Shown here: positions 1 to 5,402 of the stretch, piece by piece
Layout of the letters: every line of letters begins with the position of its first letter
Numbering within the stretch: the stretch's first letter is position 1
Assembly (NCBI GenBank): GCA_937903315.1
Contig: CALCZO010000077.1
Span: forward strand, 1-5,823
Length of the DNA stretch: 5,823 nucleotides
Source: an uncultured Alphaproteobacteria bacterium
GTDB lineage: Bacteria; Pseudomonadota; Alphaproteobacteria; Rhizobiales; Beijerinckiaceae
Direction of reading: 5' to 3'
Notes under the pieces: model-generated
Databases searched by the model: none
Seen by the model: only the letters and a program-made list of their open reading frames with translations
Told to the model about the DNA's origin: nothing
Made by a program: the position numbers and the translations under genes

Positions 1-1376
1 TAGCCGATGTTGTAGCGGATGGTGTCGTTGAACAGCACCGTATCCTGCGGCACCATGCCGATGGCCGCGCGCAGCGACGATTGGGTCACGGTGCGGATAT
101 CCTGCCCGTCGATGGTGATGCGTCCCGAATTGACGTCATAGAACCGGAACATCAGCCGCGAGATCGTCGATTTGCCGGCCCCCGACGGACCGACGATCGC
201 AATCGTCCGGCCAGCGGGCACCTCGAAGCTGATGCCCTTGAGGATCGCCCGCTCCGGCATGTAGGAAAAATGGACGTCCTCGAACCGGATCGTGCCATCG
301 GAGACGGCGAGCGCCACCGCGCCGGGCGCATCCTGCACATCCTGATTCTGGTTCAGGATCGAGAACATGCTCTCGATGTCGACGATCGACTGCTTGATCT
401 CGCGGTACAGCATGCCCATGAAGTTGAGCGGCTGGGCCAACTGGATCATCAGCGCGTTGATCATCACGAAGTGACCGACTGAATTCTTGCCCGCGATGAC
501 ATCGGCCGCCGACATGACCATGCAGATCGTCAGCGCGATGGTGAAGATCACCGCCTGACCCATGTTGAGCATCGACAGTGAGGAATAGGTGCGGACCGAG
601 GCGCTTTCGTAGCGCGCCATCGATACGTCGTAACGGGCGCGTTCGCGGCCCTCGGCGCCGAAGTACTTGACCGTTTCGTAGTTGAGCAGCGAATCGACCG
701 CCTTGGTGTTGGCCTCGTTGTCGCTCTCGTTCATCTGCTTGCGGATGCGGATGCGCCAGTTGGTGGCGACGATCGTGAACCACAGATAGGCGACGATCAT
801 CACCAGCACGACCATCACGTAGCGCCAGTCGAACCCGAAGCCGAACACGGCCATGACCATCAGGAACTCCACCACCGTCGGCAGCAGGTTCATCATGATC
901 ATGCGCGACATCTCCTCGATGCCCTCGCGCCCGCGCTCCAGCGTGCGGGTCAGGCCGCCGGTCTTGCGCTCCAGATGGAACCGCAGCGACAGCGCGTGCA
1001 TGTGCTCGAAGGTCATGACGGCGACGCGCCGCGCCGCATGCATCGAGACCGGCGCGAAAATGCCCTCGCGGATCTGTGCGAAGACGATCATCAGGATCCG
1101 CACCAGCCCGTAGACAACCGTCGCCAGAATCGGCGCGCCGACCAGCCAGGTCACGACATCGCCGGTGAGCCGCCCGCCGGACACCTGCACCAGCGCATCG
1201 GTCGCCCATTTGAACGTGTAGGGCATCAGAACCGTGAAGCCCTTGGCGATGACGATCAGCACCAGCGCCACGATGACGCGCCACTGCAAGTCCTTCCGGT
1301 CATGCGGCCAGAGATAGGGCCATAGCAGGCGGATGGCAGAGGCGAGTGTCGCCTTGGACTCGGCAGGTACTGTCAC
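1..1376 (-). CDS. Atm1/HMT1-type ABC transporter, permease-ATPase half-transporter (C-terminus cut by window edge)
   Basis: Inner-membrane half-transporter, expected to work as a homodimer. Translating the minus strand gives 458 residues without a stop. Hydrophobic spans lie near residues 34-50, 78-99, 160-182, 186-204, 273-292 and 302-320, the six expected. Family marks are RFHLERKTGGL near 132-142 and LNYETVKYF at 231-239, both typical of the Atm1/ABCB7/HMT1 group. The Walker A motif GPSGAGKST is at 396-404 and the Q-loop VPQDTVLF starts at 442. The signature motif, Walker B and H-loop would lie beyond the left edge, so about 150 residues are missing. The start is GTG at 1376, the only plausible start after an in-frame TAA at 1431-1433; a weak GAAAG lies 7 nt upstream. 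Known family members export glutathione-bound sulfur or metal compounds; the substrate here is inferred only. It is divergent from the LOG gene. Confidence 0.93.
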   Translation of the reverse strand, partial: MTVPAESKATLASAIRLLWPYLWPHDRKDLQWRVIVALVLIVIAKGFTVLMPYTFKWATDALVQVSGGRLTGDVVTWLVGAPILATVVYGLVRILMIVFAQIREGIFAPVSMHAARRVAVMTFEHMHALSLRFHLERKTGGLTRTLERGREGIEEMSRMIMMNLLPTVVEFLMVMAVFGFGFDWRYVMVVLVMIVAYLWFTIVATNWRIRIRKQMNESDNEANTKAVDSLLNYETVKYFGAEGRERARYDVSMARYESASVRTYSSLSMLNMGQAVIFTIALTICMVMSAADVIAGKNSVGHFVMINALMIQLAQPLNFMGMLYREIKQSIVDIESMFSILNQNQDVQDAPGAVALAVSDGTIRFEDVHFSYMPERAILKGISFEVPAGRTIAIVGPSGAGKSTISRLMFRFYDVNSGRITIDGQDIRTVTQSSLRAAIGMVPQDTVLFNDTIRYNIG

Positions 1377-1428
1377 GGCAGGGCTTTCGAGGCTGGGACG
1401 GCCATCGGCAAACGGCCGGGCCTGTAAT

Positions 1429-1444
1429 GCTTATAAATATAAGC
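1429..1444. repeat. Perfect inverted repeat GCTTATA-AA-TATAAGC, candidate operator
   Basis: Two 7-nt arms separated by AA form a 16-bp inverted repeat in an otherwise GC-rich region. It lies 53 bp upstream of the transporter GTG start and 94 bp upstream of the LOG gene, and it covers the candidate -10 of the transporter promoter. That position suits a repressor site. It does not look like the TGA-N9-TCA RirA box or the Irr ICE motif, so no regulator is named. Confidence 0.45.
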
Positions 1445-1463
1445 GTGCGGCCATCGGCTGCAA
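1436..1463 (-). promoter_or_regulatory. Candidate sigma70-type promoter for the ABC transporter
   Basis: On the minus strand, TTGCAG (1463-1458) and TATATT (1441-1436) are 16 nt apart. The -10 matches the consensus at 5 of 6 positions and the -35 at only 3 of 6. Transcription would begin near 1429 and leave a leader of about 53 nt before the GTG start. The -10 sits inside the inverted repeat 1429-1444. The AT-rich block is unusual for this window, which supports a promoter, but no experiment does. Confidence 0.35.
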
Positions 1464-1510
1464 GCCCTTGCGCTGCCGGCTCGGGGATCGCGCCCAAATG
1501 TCTTGAAGCG

Positions 1511-1518
1511 TTAACCAT
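1511..1518 (+). promoter_or_regulatory. TTAACCAT motif, matches a CtrA half-site
   Basis: TTAACCAT lies 20 bp before the LOG start codon. In Caulobacter and relatives this octamer is described as a half-site for the cell-cycle regulator CtrA. No second TTAA occurs at the 7-nt spacing of the full site. Related CGTTAACC copies occur at 2129 and 2170. A short AT-rich word can arise by chance, so this is a weak call. Confidence 0.25.
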
Positions 1519-1538
1519 TTTCGCGCTCCACTGCCACC

Positions 1539-2123
1539 ATGACAGTGATTCACTCCATTTGCGTGTTCTGCGGCTCCGGCTCCGGGCGCGATCCGATGTT
1601 CGAGACAGCCGCGCACGAGCTTGGCAGCGCCATGGCGGCGGCGGGAATCGGCCTTGTCTACGGCGGCGGATCGAACGGACTGATGGGCACCGTGGCCCGC
1701 GCGGTGCTGGCCGGCGGCGGCCACGTCACCGGCATCATTCCCGGCTTCCTTCACCAGCGCGAGGTCAAGTTCGAGGGGGCGAGCGAACTCATCGTCACCA
1801 ACGACATGCACGAGCGCAAGCGGCTGATGTTCGAGCGATCGGATGCGTTCGTCGCCCTGCCCGGCGGCATCGGCACGCTGGAAGAACTGGTCGAACAGAT
1901 GACATGGTCGCAGCTCGGCCAGCACGACAAGCCGATCCTGATCGCCGACATCGGTCATTTCTGGAAGCCGTTGCTCGTCCTGCTGGCCCACATGCGCCAG
2001 AACGGTTTCATCCGCGAGACGATGGAAATCCGCTACCTCGTCGCCGAGCGGGTCAACGACATCGTGCCGATGCTCGAGCAGTCGGCGCGCACCCGGGCCC
2101 GCGCCCTCCAGCACACGGGCTAA
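1539..2123 (+). CDS. LOG family (TIGR00730-type) nucleotide phosphoribohydrolase
   Basis: A cytosolic Rossmann-fold protein of 194 residues, the usual size for the LOG family. Known members hydrolyse cytokinin riboside 5'-monophosphate or other nucleoside monophosphates to the free base and ribose 5-phosphate; many are mislabelled lysine decarboxylases. The N-terminus has VFCGSGSG (9-16), followed by GLVYGGGSNGLMG (38-50). The active-site region has MHERK (90-94), R100 and PGGIGTLEE (108-116), the diagnostic PGGxGTxxE motif. All expected landmarks are present, so the protein should be active. The ATG at 1539 is preferred because an in-frame TAA lies at 1512-1514. No clear Shine-Dalgarno sequence precedes it, so initiation may be weak or near-leaderless. 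It is divergent from the ABC transporter. Whether the true substrate is a cytokinin precursor cannot be told from the sequence. Confidence 0.93.
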   Translation: MTVIHSICVFCGSGSGRDPMFETAAHELGSAMAAAGIGLVYGGGSNGLMGTVARAVLAGGGHVTGIIPGFLHQREVKFEGASELIVTNDMHERKRLMFERSDAFVALPGGIGTLEELVEQMTWSQLGQHDKPILIADIGHFWKPLLVLLAHMRQNGFIRETMEIRYLVAERVNDIVPMLEQSARTRARALQHTG

Positions 2124-2128
2124 CAGTT

Positions 2129-2178
2129 CGTTAACCGGCCTGACGCTGCCGCGCGACCGGCACACGCGCCGTTAACCG
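2129..2178 (+). repeat. Direct repeat of CGTTAACCG, two copies 41 bp apart
   Basis: The 9-mer CGTTAACCG occurs at 2129-2137 and 2170-2178, between the LOG stop codon and the small membrane protein gene. An 8-nt version, CGTTAACC, lies at 1509-1516 in front of LOG. The core GTTAAC is itself a palindrome. The copies may be binding sites for a regulator of the TTAACC-recognising type, but their spacing fits no known two-site arrangement. Confidence 0.35.
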
Positions 2179-2228
2179 TGGCGGCCGCAGGGTAGCACGC
2201 GCAATCCCTGTCGTCGCCGAGGTGCGTC

Positions 2229-2393
2229 ATGATCCAGCGTTTCACGTCTCTGGCCCACTATTCCGATCTCATCGCGCTGATCGTCGCGATGCTGCTCATG
2301 GTCGCGCTGATGACGCGCGCGCCGGTCGAAACGTCGATCCCCGGCCTTGTCGATCATGCCCCGGCAAGCCCGGCGATGGCCCGCTCCGCCTGA
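2229..2393 (+). CDS. Small single-span membrane protein, 54 residues, function unknown
   Basis: This short frame encodes 54 residues. GAGG at 2219-2222 lies 6 nt before the ATG, a good ribosome binding site for this window. The product has a short polar N-terminus with R4, one strongly hydrophobic stretch at about 14-29 (LIALIVAMLLMVALMT), then an Ala/Pro-rich tail with no cysteines. It looks like a small inner-membrane protein rather than a secreted one, because no signal-peptidase site follows the span. I do not recognise the family. It sits 105 bp after the LOG stop and 91 bp before the exported protein gene on the same strand, so it could be co-transcribed with either. A GTG frame at 2222 overlaps it in another phase, but its product looks like a shadow. 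The call rests on ribosome binding site and hydrophobicity only. Confidence 0.5.
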   Translation: MIQRFTSLAHYSDLIALIVAMLLMVALMTRAPVETSIPGLVDHAPASPAMARSA

Positions 2394-2402
2394 GACATTC
2401 AG

Positions 2403-2417
2403 CGGCATAGCCATTGC
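2403..2417 (+). promoter_or_regulatory. Weak sigma54-like -24/-12 element
   Basis: CGGCAT (2403-2408), 5 nt, then TTGC (2414-2417) gives the invariant GG and GC exactly 10 nt apart, as in sigma54 promoters. The -24 box matches TGGCAC at only 4 of 6 positions. Transcription would start near 2428-2430, just before the anti-Shine-Dalgarno arm at 2436. No better sigma70 promoter is visible in the 91-bp gap. No activator site was identified. Confidence 0.2.
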
Positions 2418-2435
2418 GTTGATGTTCGGCTAGCA

Positions 2436-2480
2436 TTCCTCCCCAACCAGACCAATCGGGCGTTCGAGCCGGGGGAGGAA
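2436..2480 (+). promoter_or_regulatory. Leader hairpin that sequesters the Shine-Dalgarno sequence of the exported protein gene
   Basis: TTCCTCCCC (2436-2444) is perfectly complementary to GGGGAGGAA (2472-2480), which contains the ribosome binding site of the ATG at 2485. The two 9-nt arms enclose a 27-nt loop. In the mRNA this pairing would hide the whole Shine-Dalgarno sequence, so translation may depend on temperature, a ligand, an sRNA or upstream ribosomes. The complementarity is seen directly; the regulation is inferred. Confidence 0.45.
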
Positions 2481-2484
2481 GCGT

Positions 2485-2823
2485 ATGCGTTTTGCTCATT
2501 ACATGGCGGCCATCGTGCTGGTTTCGGCCTGCGCCGCGCCGGCGCTGGCCCAGCGCAAGGCCAAGGCTCCCAAGCCGCCGAAGGACGTGATCGTCGTCAA
2601 TGCGCGGGCGGCGGTCCTGACCGCGTTCACGCTCGCCAATGACAAGGGACAGGTGATGGCGGGCCTCGCCAAGCAGATCGAGCCAGGCAAGCGCGCGGTG
2701 CTCAGGCTGCGCAAGGACGCGACCTGCGCCCTGTCGGTCAGCGCCCTGTTCGATGACGAGGCGGAAAATGCCGGCGGTCAGGTCGATGTCTGCGCCGACA
2801 AGACCATCCGGCTGACCGACTGA
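2485..2823 (+). CDS. Small exported protein of unknown function
   Basis: A 112-residue protein with an N-terminal export signal: R2, a hydrophobic core at about 7-15, then an ALA-Q signal peptidase I site after residue 22. VSAC at 13-16 also fits a lipobox, so it could instead be a lipoprotein anchored at C16. A basic Lys/Pro-rich linker (24-33) leads into a compact domain of about 80 residues with predicted beta strands (VIVVNARAA, KRAVLRL) and two cysteines, C81 and C103, that could form a disulfide in the periplasm. It resembles small conserved hypothetical proteins I associate with Hyphomicrobiales, but I cannot assign a function. The start is well supported: GGAGG (2474-2478) lies 6 nt upstream, within a strong inverted repeat. 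It converges on cimA across a 22-bp gap. Confidence 0.82.
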   Translation: MRFAHYMAAIVLVSACAAPALAQRKAKAPKPPKDVIVVNARAAVLTAFTLANDKGQVMAGLAKQIEPGKRAVLRLRKDATCALSVSALFDDEAENAGGQVDVCADKTIRLTD

Positions 2824-2849
2824 CCGGCGCGAGGGGGCGCCGGCCTCAG
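2820..2849. terminator. Convergent-gene hairpin, candidate bidirectional terminator
   Basis: CCGGCGC (2824-2830) pairs with GCGCCGG (2837-2843) around a 6-nt loop. Outside a 2-nt bulge, CTGA (2820-2823) pairs with TCAG (2846-2849), so the base of the hairpin contains the TGA of the exported protein gene and the stop of cimA. The structure lies exactly between the converging genes. Neither side has a U-tract, so it may be an imperfect intrinsic terminator or a barrier that protects 3' ends. Confidence 0.5.
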
Positions 2850-4441
2850 GCCTTCGCCCCGTCCTGCATCAGCTTGTAGTGGATCGAGTCCAGCAGCGCC
2901 TGGAACGAGGCGTCGATGATGTTGGCCGAGACGCCGACCGTGGTCCAGCTTTCGCCCTTCTCGTCGGTCGATTCAATCAGCACGCGGGTCACCGCCTCGG
3001 TGCCGCCGTCGAAGATGCGGACGCGGAAATCGGTCAGGTTCAGGCCCTTGATATGGTCCTGATAGCGGCCGAGATCCTTGCGCAGCGCCTTGTCGAGCGC
3101 GTTGACCGGCCCGTCGCCTTCCGCCGCTGAAATCCGGGTGCGGCCGGCAATGTTCACCTTCACGATCGCTTCAGAGAAGGTCACCAGCTGGCCGTTGGCG
3201 TTGAACCGCCGCTCGACGTTGACCTTGAACCGCTCGACCTTGAAGTAATCGGGCACGCGGCCGAGCACCTTCTGCGCGAGCAGGAAGAACGAGGCATCCG
3301 CCCCCTCGTAGGAATAGCCGAGCGCCTCGCGTTCCTTGACCTCATCGAGCAGGCGCGACACCCGCGGGTCGCCCTTTTCGACCGCGATGCCGAGCCGTTC
3401 CAGTTCAGCAAGGACGTTGGATTTTCCGGCCTGGGTCGAGACCAGCACCATCCGGCGATTGCCGACCTTTTCGGGTTCGACATGCTCGTAGGTGCGCGGG
3501 TCTTTCAGCACGGCAGAGGCATGGATGCCGGCCTTGGTGGCAAAGGCCGAGGCCCCGACATAGGGGCTCTGCCGGCGCGGCTGGCGGTTCATCATCTCGT
3601 CGAACCGGCGCGACAGCGCGGTCAGGCCGGCAAGGGCTTCATCGGTGATGCCGGTCTCGAACCGGTCCGCCAGTTCGGGCTTGAGCTTGAGCGTGCCGAT
3701 CAGCGTCACCAGATTGGCGTTGCCGCAGCGCTCGCCCAGCCCGTTGAGCGTGCCCTGAACCTGCCGTGCGCCGGCCAGAACCGCCGCCAGCGAATTGGCC
3801 ACCGCCTGCCCGGTGTCGTCATGGGCATGGATGCCGAGCCGCGCGCCGGGGATCAGCGTGGCGACATCGGCAACAATGGCGGAGATTTCATGCGGCAGGG
3901 TGCCGCCATTGGTGTCGCACAGCACGATCCAGCGCGCGCCGGCCTCGAACGCCGCTGTCGCACAGGCGAGCGCATAGTCGCGGTTGGCCTTGTAGCCGTC
4001 GAAAAAGTGCTCGCAATCAACCGACGGCTCGAAGCCGCGTTCGGCGGCGGCGACGACGCTGTCGCGGATGCTGTCGAGGTTTTCCTCCAGCGTGCAGCCG
4101 AGCGCGACATGGACGTGATAATCCCACGCCTTGGCGACATAGCAGATCGCATCCGCTTTCGCCGAAAGCAGGCCATTGAGGCCCGGATCGTTCGAGGCGG
4201 AGACCCCCGCCCGTTTGGTCATGCCGAAACCGGTGAACTTGGCCTTCAGCGCCGGCGGATCGGCAAAAAATGCGGTATCGACCGGGTTGGCGCCGGGATA
4301 GCCGCCTTCGATGTAGTCGACGCCGAGCCGATCCAGCATTCCGGCGATGGTCCGCTTGTCGGCGAGCGAGAAATCGACGCCGGTCGTCTGCGCGCCGTCG
4401 CGCAGCGTGGTGTCGAACAGGTAGAGGCGATCTTTGCTCAT
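2846..4441 (-). CDS. cimA: Citramalate synthase, CimA (LeuA-like DRE-TIM family)
   Basis: A cytosolic enzyme that condenses pyruvate and acetyl-CoA into (R)-citramalate, the first step of the threonine-independent route to 2-oxobutyrate and isoleucine. The 531 residues match the length of the bacterial CimA (TIGR00977-type) group. The catalytic TIM barrel begins with DTTLRDGAQ (10-18), with D10 as metal ligand and R14 and D15 catalytic. The metal-binding HAHDD is at 205-209 and GLGERCGNANL at 234-244. A LeuA-type dimerisation and allosteric domain fills about 385-525; known relatives are feedback-inhibited there by isoleucine. Homocitrate or isopropylmalate synthase is less likely given the overall CimA-like sequence. 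The frame stays open upstream into the acetyltransferase gene, but ATG 4441 is chosen: AAGGGG lies 7 nt before it, it overlaps the upstream TGA as ATGA, and the protein begins just before the conserved motif. Confidence 0.93.
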   Translation of the reverse strand: MSKDRLYLFDTTLRDGAQTTGVDFSLADKRTIAGMLDRLGVDYIEGGYPGANPVDTAFFADPPALKAKFTGFGMTKRAGVSASNDPGLNGLLSAKADAICYVAKAWDYHVHVALGCTLEENLDSIRDSVVAAAERGFEPSVDCEHFFDGYKANRDYALACATAAFEAGARWIVLCDTNGGTLPHEISAIVADVATLIPGARLGIHAHDDTGQAVANSLAAVLAGARQVQGTLNGLGERCGNANLVTLIGTLKLKPELADRFETGITDEALAGLTALSRRFDEMMNRQPRRQSPYVGASAFATKAGIHASAVLKDPRTYEHVEPEKVGNRRMVLVSTQAGKSNVLAELERLGIAVEKGDPRVSRLLDEVKEREALGYSYEGADASFFLLAQKVLGRVPDYFKVERFKVNVERRFNANGQLVTFSEAIVKVNIAGRTRISAAEGDGPVNALDKALRKDLGRYQDHIKGLNLTDFRVRIFDGGTEAVTRVLIESTDEKGESWTTVGVSANIIDASFQALLDSIHYKLMQDGAKA

Positions 4442-4935
4442 TGCCCATCCCCTTGGGGCCGAACCGGCTCCAGCTTCTTCTGCATCGTCGTGTTGCCCAG
4501 CCATTCGCCGTTGCGAAGGATCGTGTTGCGCTTGACCGGCGTATAGCCGCGCGCCGCAAAGAACGGCTGCGACGTGTCGCTCGCATCGGTCAGCAGCAGG
4601 CTCGTGCCACGCGCGGCGGCCAGCTTTTCCAGCGCGTCGCACAGCAGGCTCGCCACGCCGCGACGGGCGAAATCGGGCCGGGTATAGAGCAGTGCGATCA
4701 TCGTGTTGTCTTCCAGCGCGGCAAAGCCGACAAGGCCGCTGTCGTCCTCGACGACCAGCGTCAGCATCCCGCCCAGCCACTGGCCGAAGTCCTCGACATC
4801 GTCGGAGGCCGCCGCCCAGGCCTCGCGCTGCGCATCGGAGTAATCGTCCTCGGCGAGGATCTCGATCGATGTGCGGAACACATCAGCCAGCGCCGTCGCA
4901 TCGGCGGGCAGGAAGGGGCGCAGGCGGGCGGTCAT
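4438..4935 (-). CDS. GNAT family N-acetyltransferase
   Basis: A 165-residue single-domain acyl-CoA-dependent acetyltransferase, the usual GNAT length. It starts with the typical beta-strand entry TARLRPFLPADATAL (2-16). The acetyl-CoA pyrophosphate loop is ARRGVASLL (90-98), where the first position of the usual Q/R-x-x-G-x-G/A motif is alanine. The late motif SQPFFAARGY (122-131) is common in GNATs similar to E. coli YafP. The substrate is unknown. ATG 4935 is the start: AAAGGAGG (4944-4951) lies 8 nt upstream, the strongest ribosome binding site in the operon, and the codon overlaps the stop of the GFA gene as ATGA. Its own TGA overlaps the cimA ATG. It is therefore probably made together with CimA, but nothing shows that it modifies CimA. 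Confidence 0.9.
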   Translation of the reverse strand: MTARLRPFLPADATALADVFRTSIEILAEDDYSDAQREAWAAASDDVEDFGQWLGGMLTLVVEDDSGLVGFAALEDNTMIALLYTRPDFARRGVASLLCDALEKLAAARGTSLLLTDASDTSQPFFAARGYTPVKRNTILRNGEWLGNTTMQKKLEPVRPQGDGQ

Positions 4936-5402
4936 GGCGCAGGCCTCCTTTGCGGCCAGTCGGTCGTGTCATGGTCGGGATGCTGATGGCTGACGTTCCC
5001 GCCGAACAGCTCGGCGGCGCGGGCGTTTTCCGCCGCGTCCGGCACCGGCAGGTGGGCCAGGCCGTCGCACCAGCGGCGCTTGCCCTCGATGCCGACCTGA
5101 ATGACCGGCACGGCCACATCGGGATCATCGAAGGCACAGATCGCGATATCGACCGGCGAGCCGTCGTACTGATAGGTCAGCGGCGTGCCGCAGGCGGCGC
5201 AGAAGCCGCGCCGCACCCGCGCCGAACTCTGGAACCATGCCGGCGCGCCGCGCGTCCAGACCAGATCGGGCGCCGTCACCAGCGGCGCGAACAGGTTGCC
5301 GAAGGCCTTCTGGCACATCCGGCAATGGCAGATCGAGGCGCGGCCGAGCGTTTCGCAGGCGAACCGCACCGCGCCGCACTGACAGCCGCCGGTCAGCCTC
5401 AC
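4932..5402 (-). CDS. GFA/CENP-V domain zinc protein (glutathione-dependent formaldehyde-activating enzyme-like)
   Basis: A 156-residue protein with the GFA fold. All seven family cysteines are present: C7 and C9 (GGCQCG), C25, C27 and C30 (CHCRMC), and C68 and C71 (CAACG). In the family they bind one structural and one second zinc. The prototype was proposed to join glutathione and formaldehyde, but many members have unknown substrates, so only the fold is certain. An upstream GTG at 5417 would add 5 residues. GTG 5402 is preferred because GGAGGT (5409-5414) lies 6 nt before it and it overlaps the cysS TGA as GTGA, like the other operon junctions. The C-terminal tail is rich in His, Asp and Pro (about 138-156) and has no recognised motif. 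Confidence 0.88.
   Translation of the reverse strand: MRLTGGCQCGAVRFACETLGRASICHCRMCQKAFGNLFAPLVTAPDLVWTRGAPAWFQSSARVRRGFCAACGTPLTYQYDGSPVDIAICAFDDPDVAVPVIQVGIEGKRRWCDGLAHLPVPDAAENARAAELFGGNVSHQHPDHDTTDWPQRRPAP

Noticed and set aside
136..1284. A long minus-strand frame of 382 residues in the ABC transporter region
   Set aside because: Its product is rich in Arg, Gly, Asp and His with no motif, while the neighbouring phase gives a clear Atm1-like transporter.
1346..2134. A plus-strand frame of 262 residues over the LOG gene, and an antisense frame of 244 residues
   Set aside because: Both overlap the LOG gene, whose frame holds PGGIGTLEE; the alternatives look like GC-rich shadows.
2124..2195. 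A possible terminator after LOG formed by GCGCG/CGCGC arms (2151-2155 and 2165-2169)
   Set aside because: The stem is only 5 bp with a 9-nt loop and no U-tract, so it is not convincing.
2414..2436. TTGCGT and TAGCAT as a sigma70 promoter before the exported protein gene
   Set aside because: The boxes are only 11 nt apart, far from the usual 17.
2172..2499. Short minus-strand frames opposite the small membrane protein and leader region
   Set aside because: No recognisable domain or hydrophobic segment, and the plus-strand frame has the better ribosome binding site.
3482..4546. A 354-residue plus-strand frame antisense to cimA, and a similar one at 4692-5774
   Set aside because: Both lack motifs and lie opposite well-supported genes; codon bias at high GC explains them.
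4442..4780. Extension of the cimA frame upstream to give 644 residues
   Set aside because: The extra part translates the acetyltransferase gene in the wrong phase, and ATG 4441 has its own ribosome binding site and 4-nt overlap.
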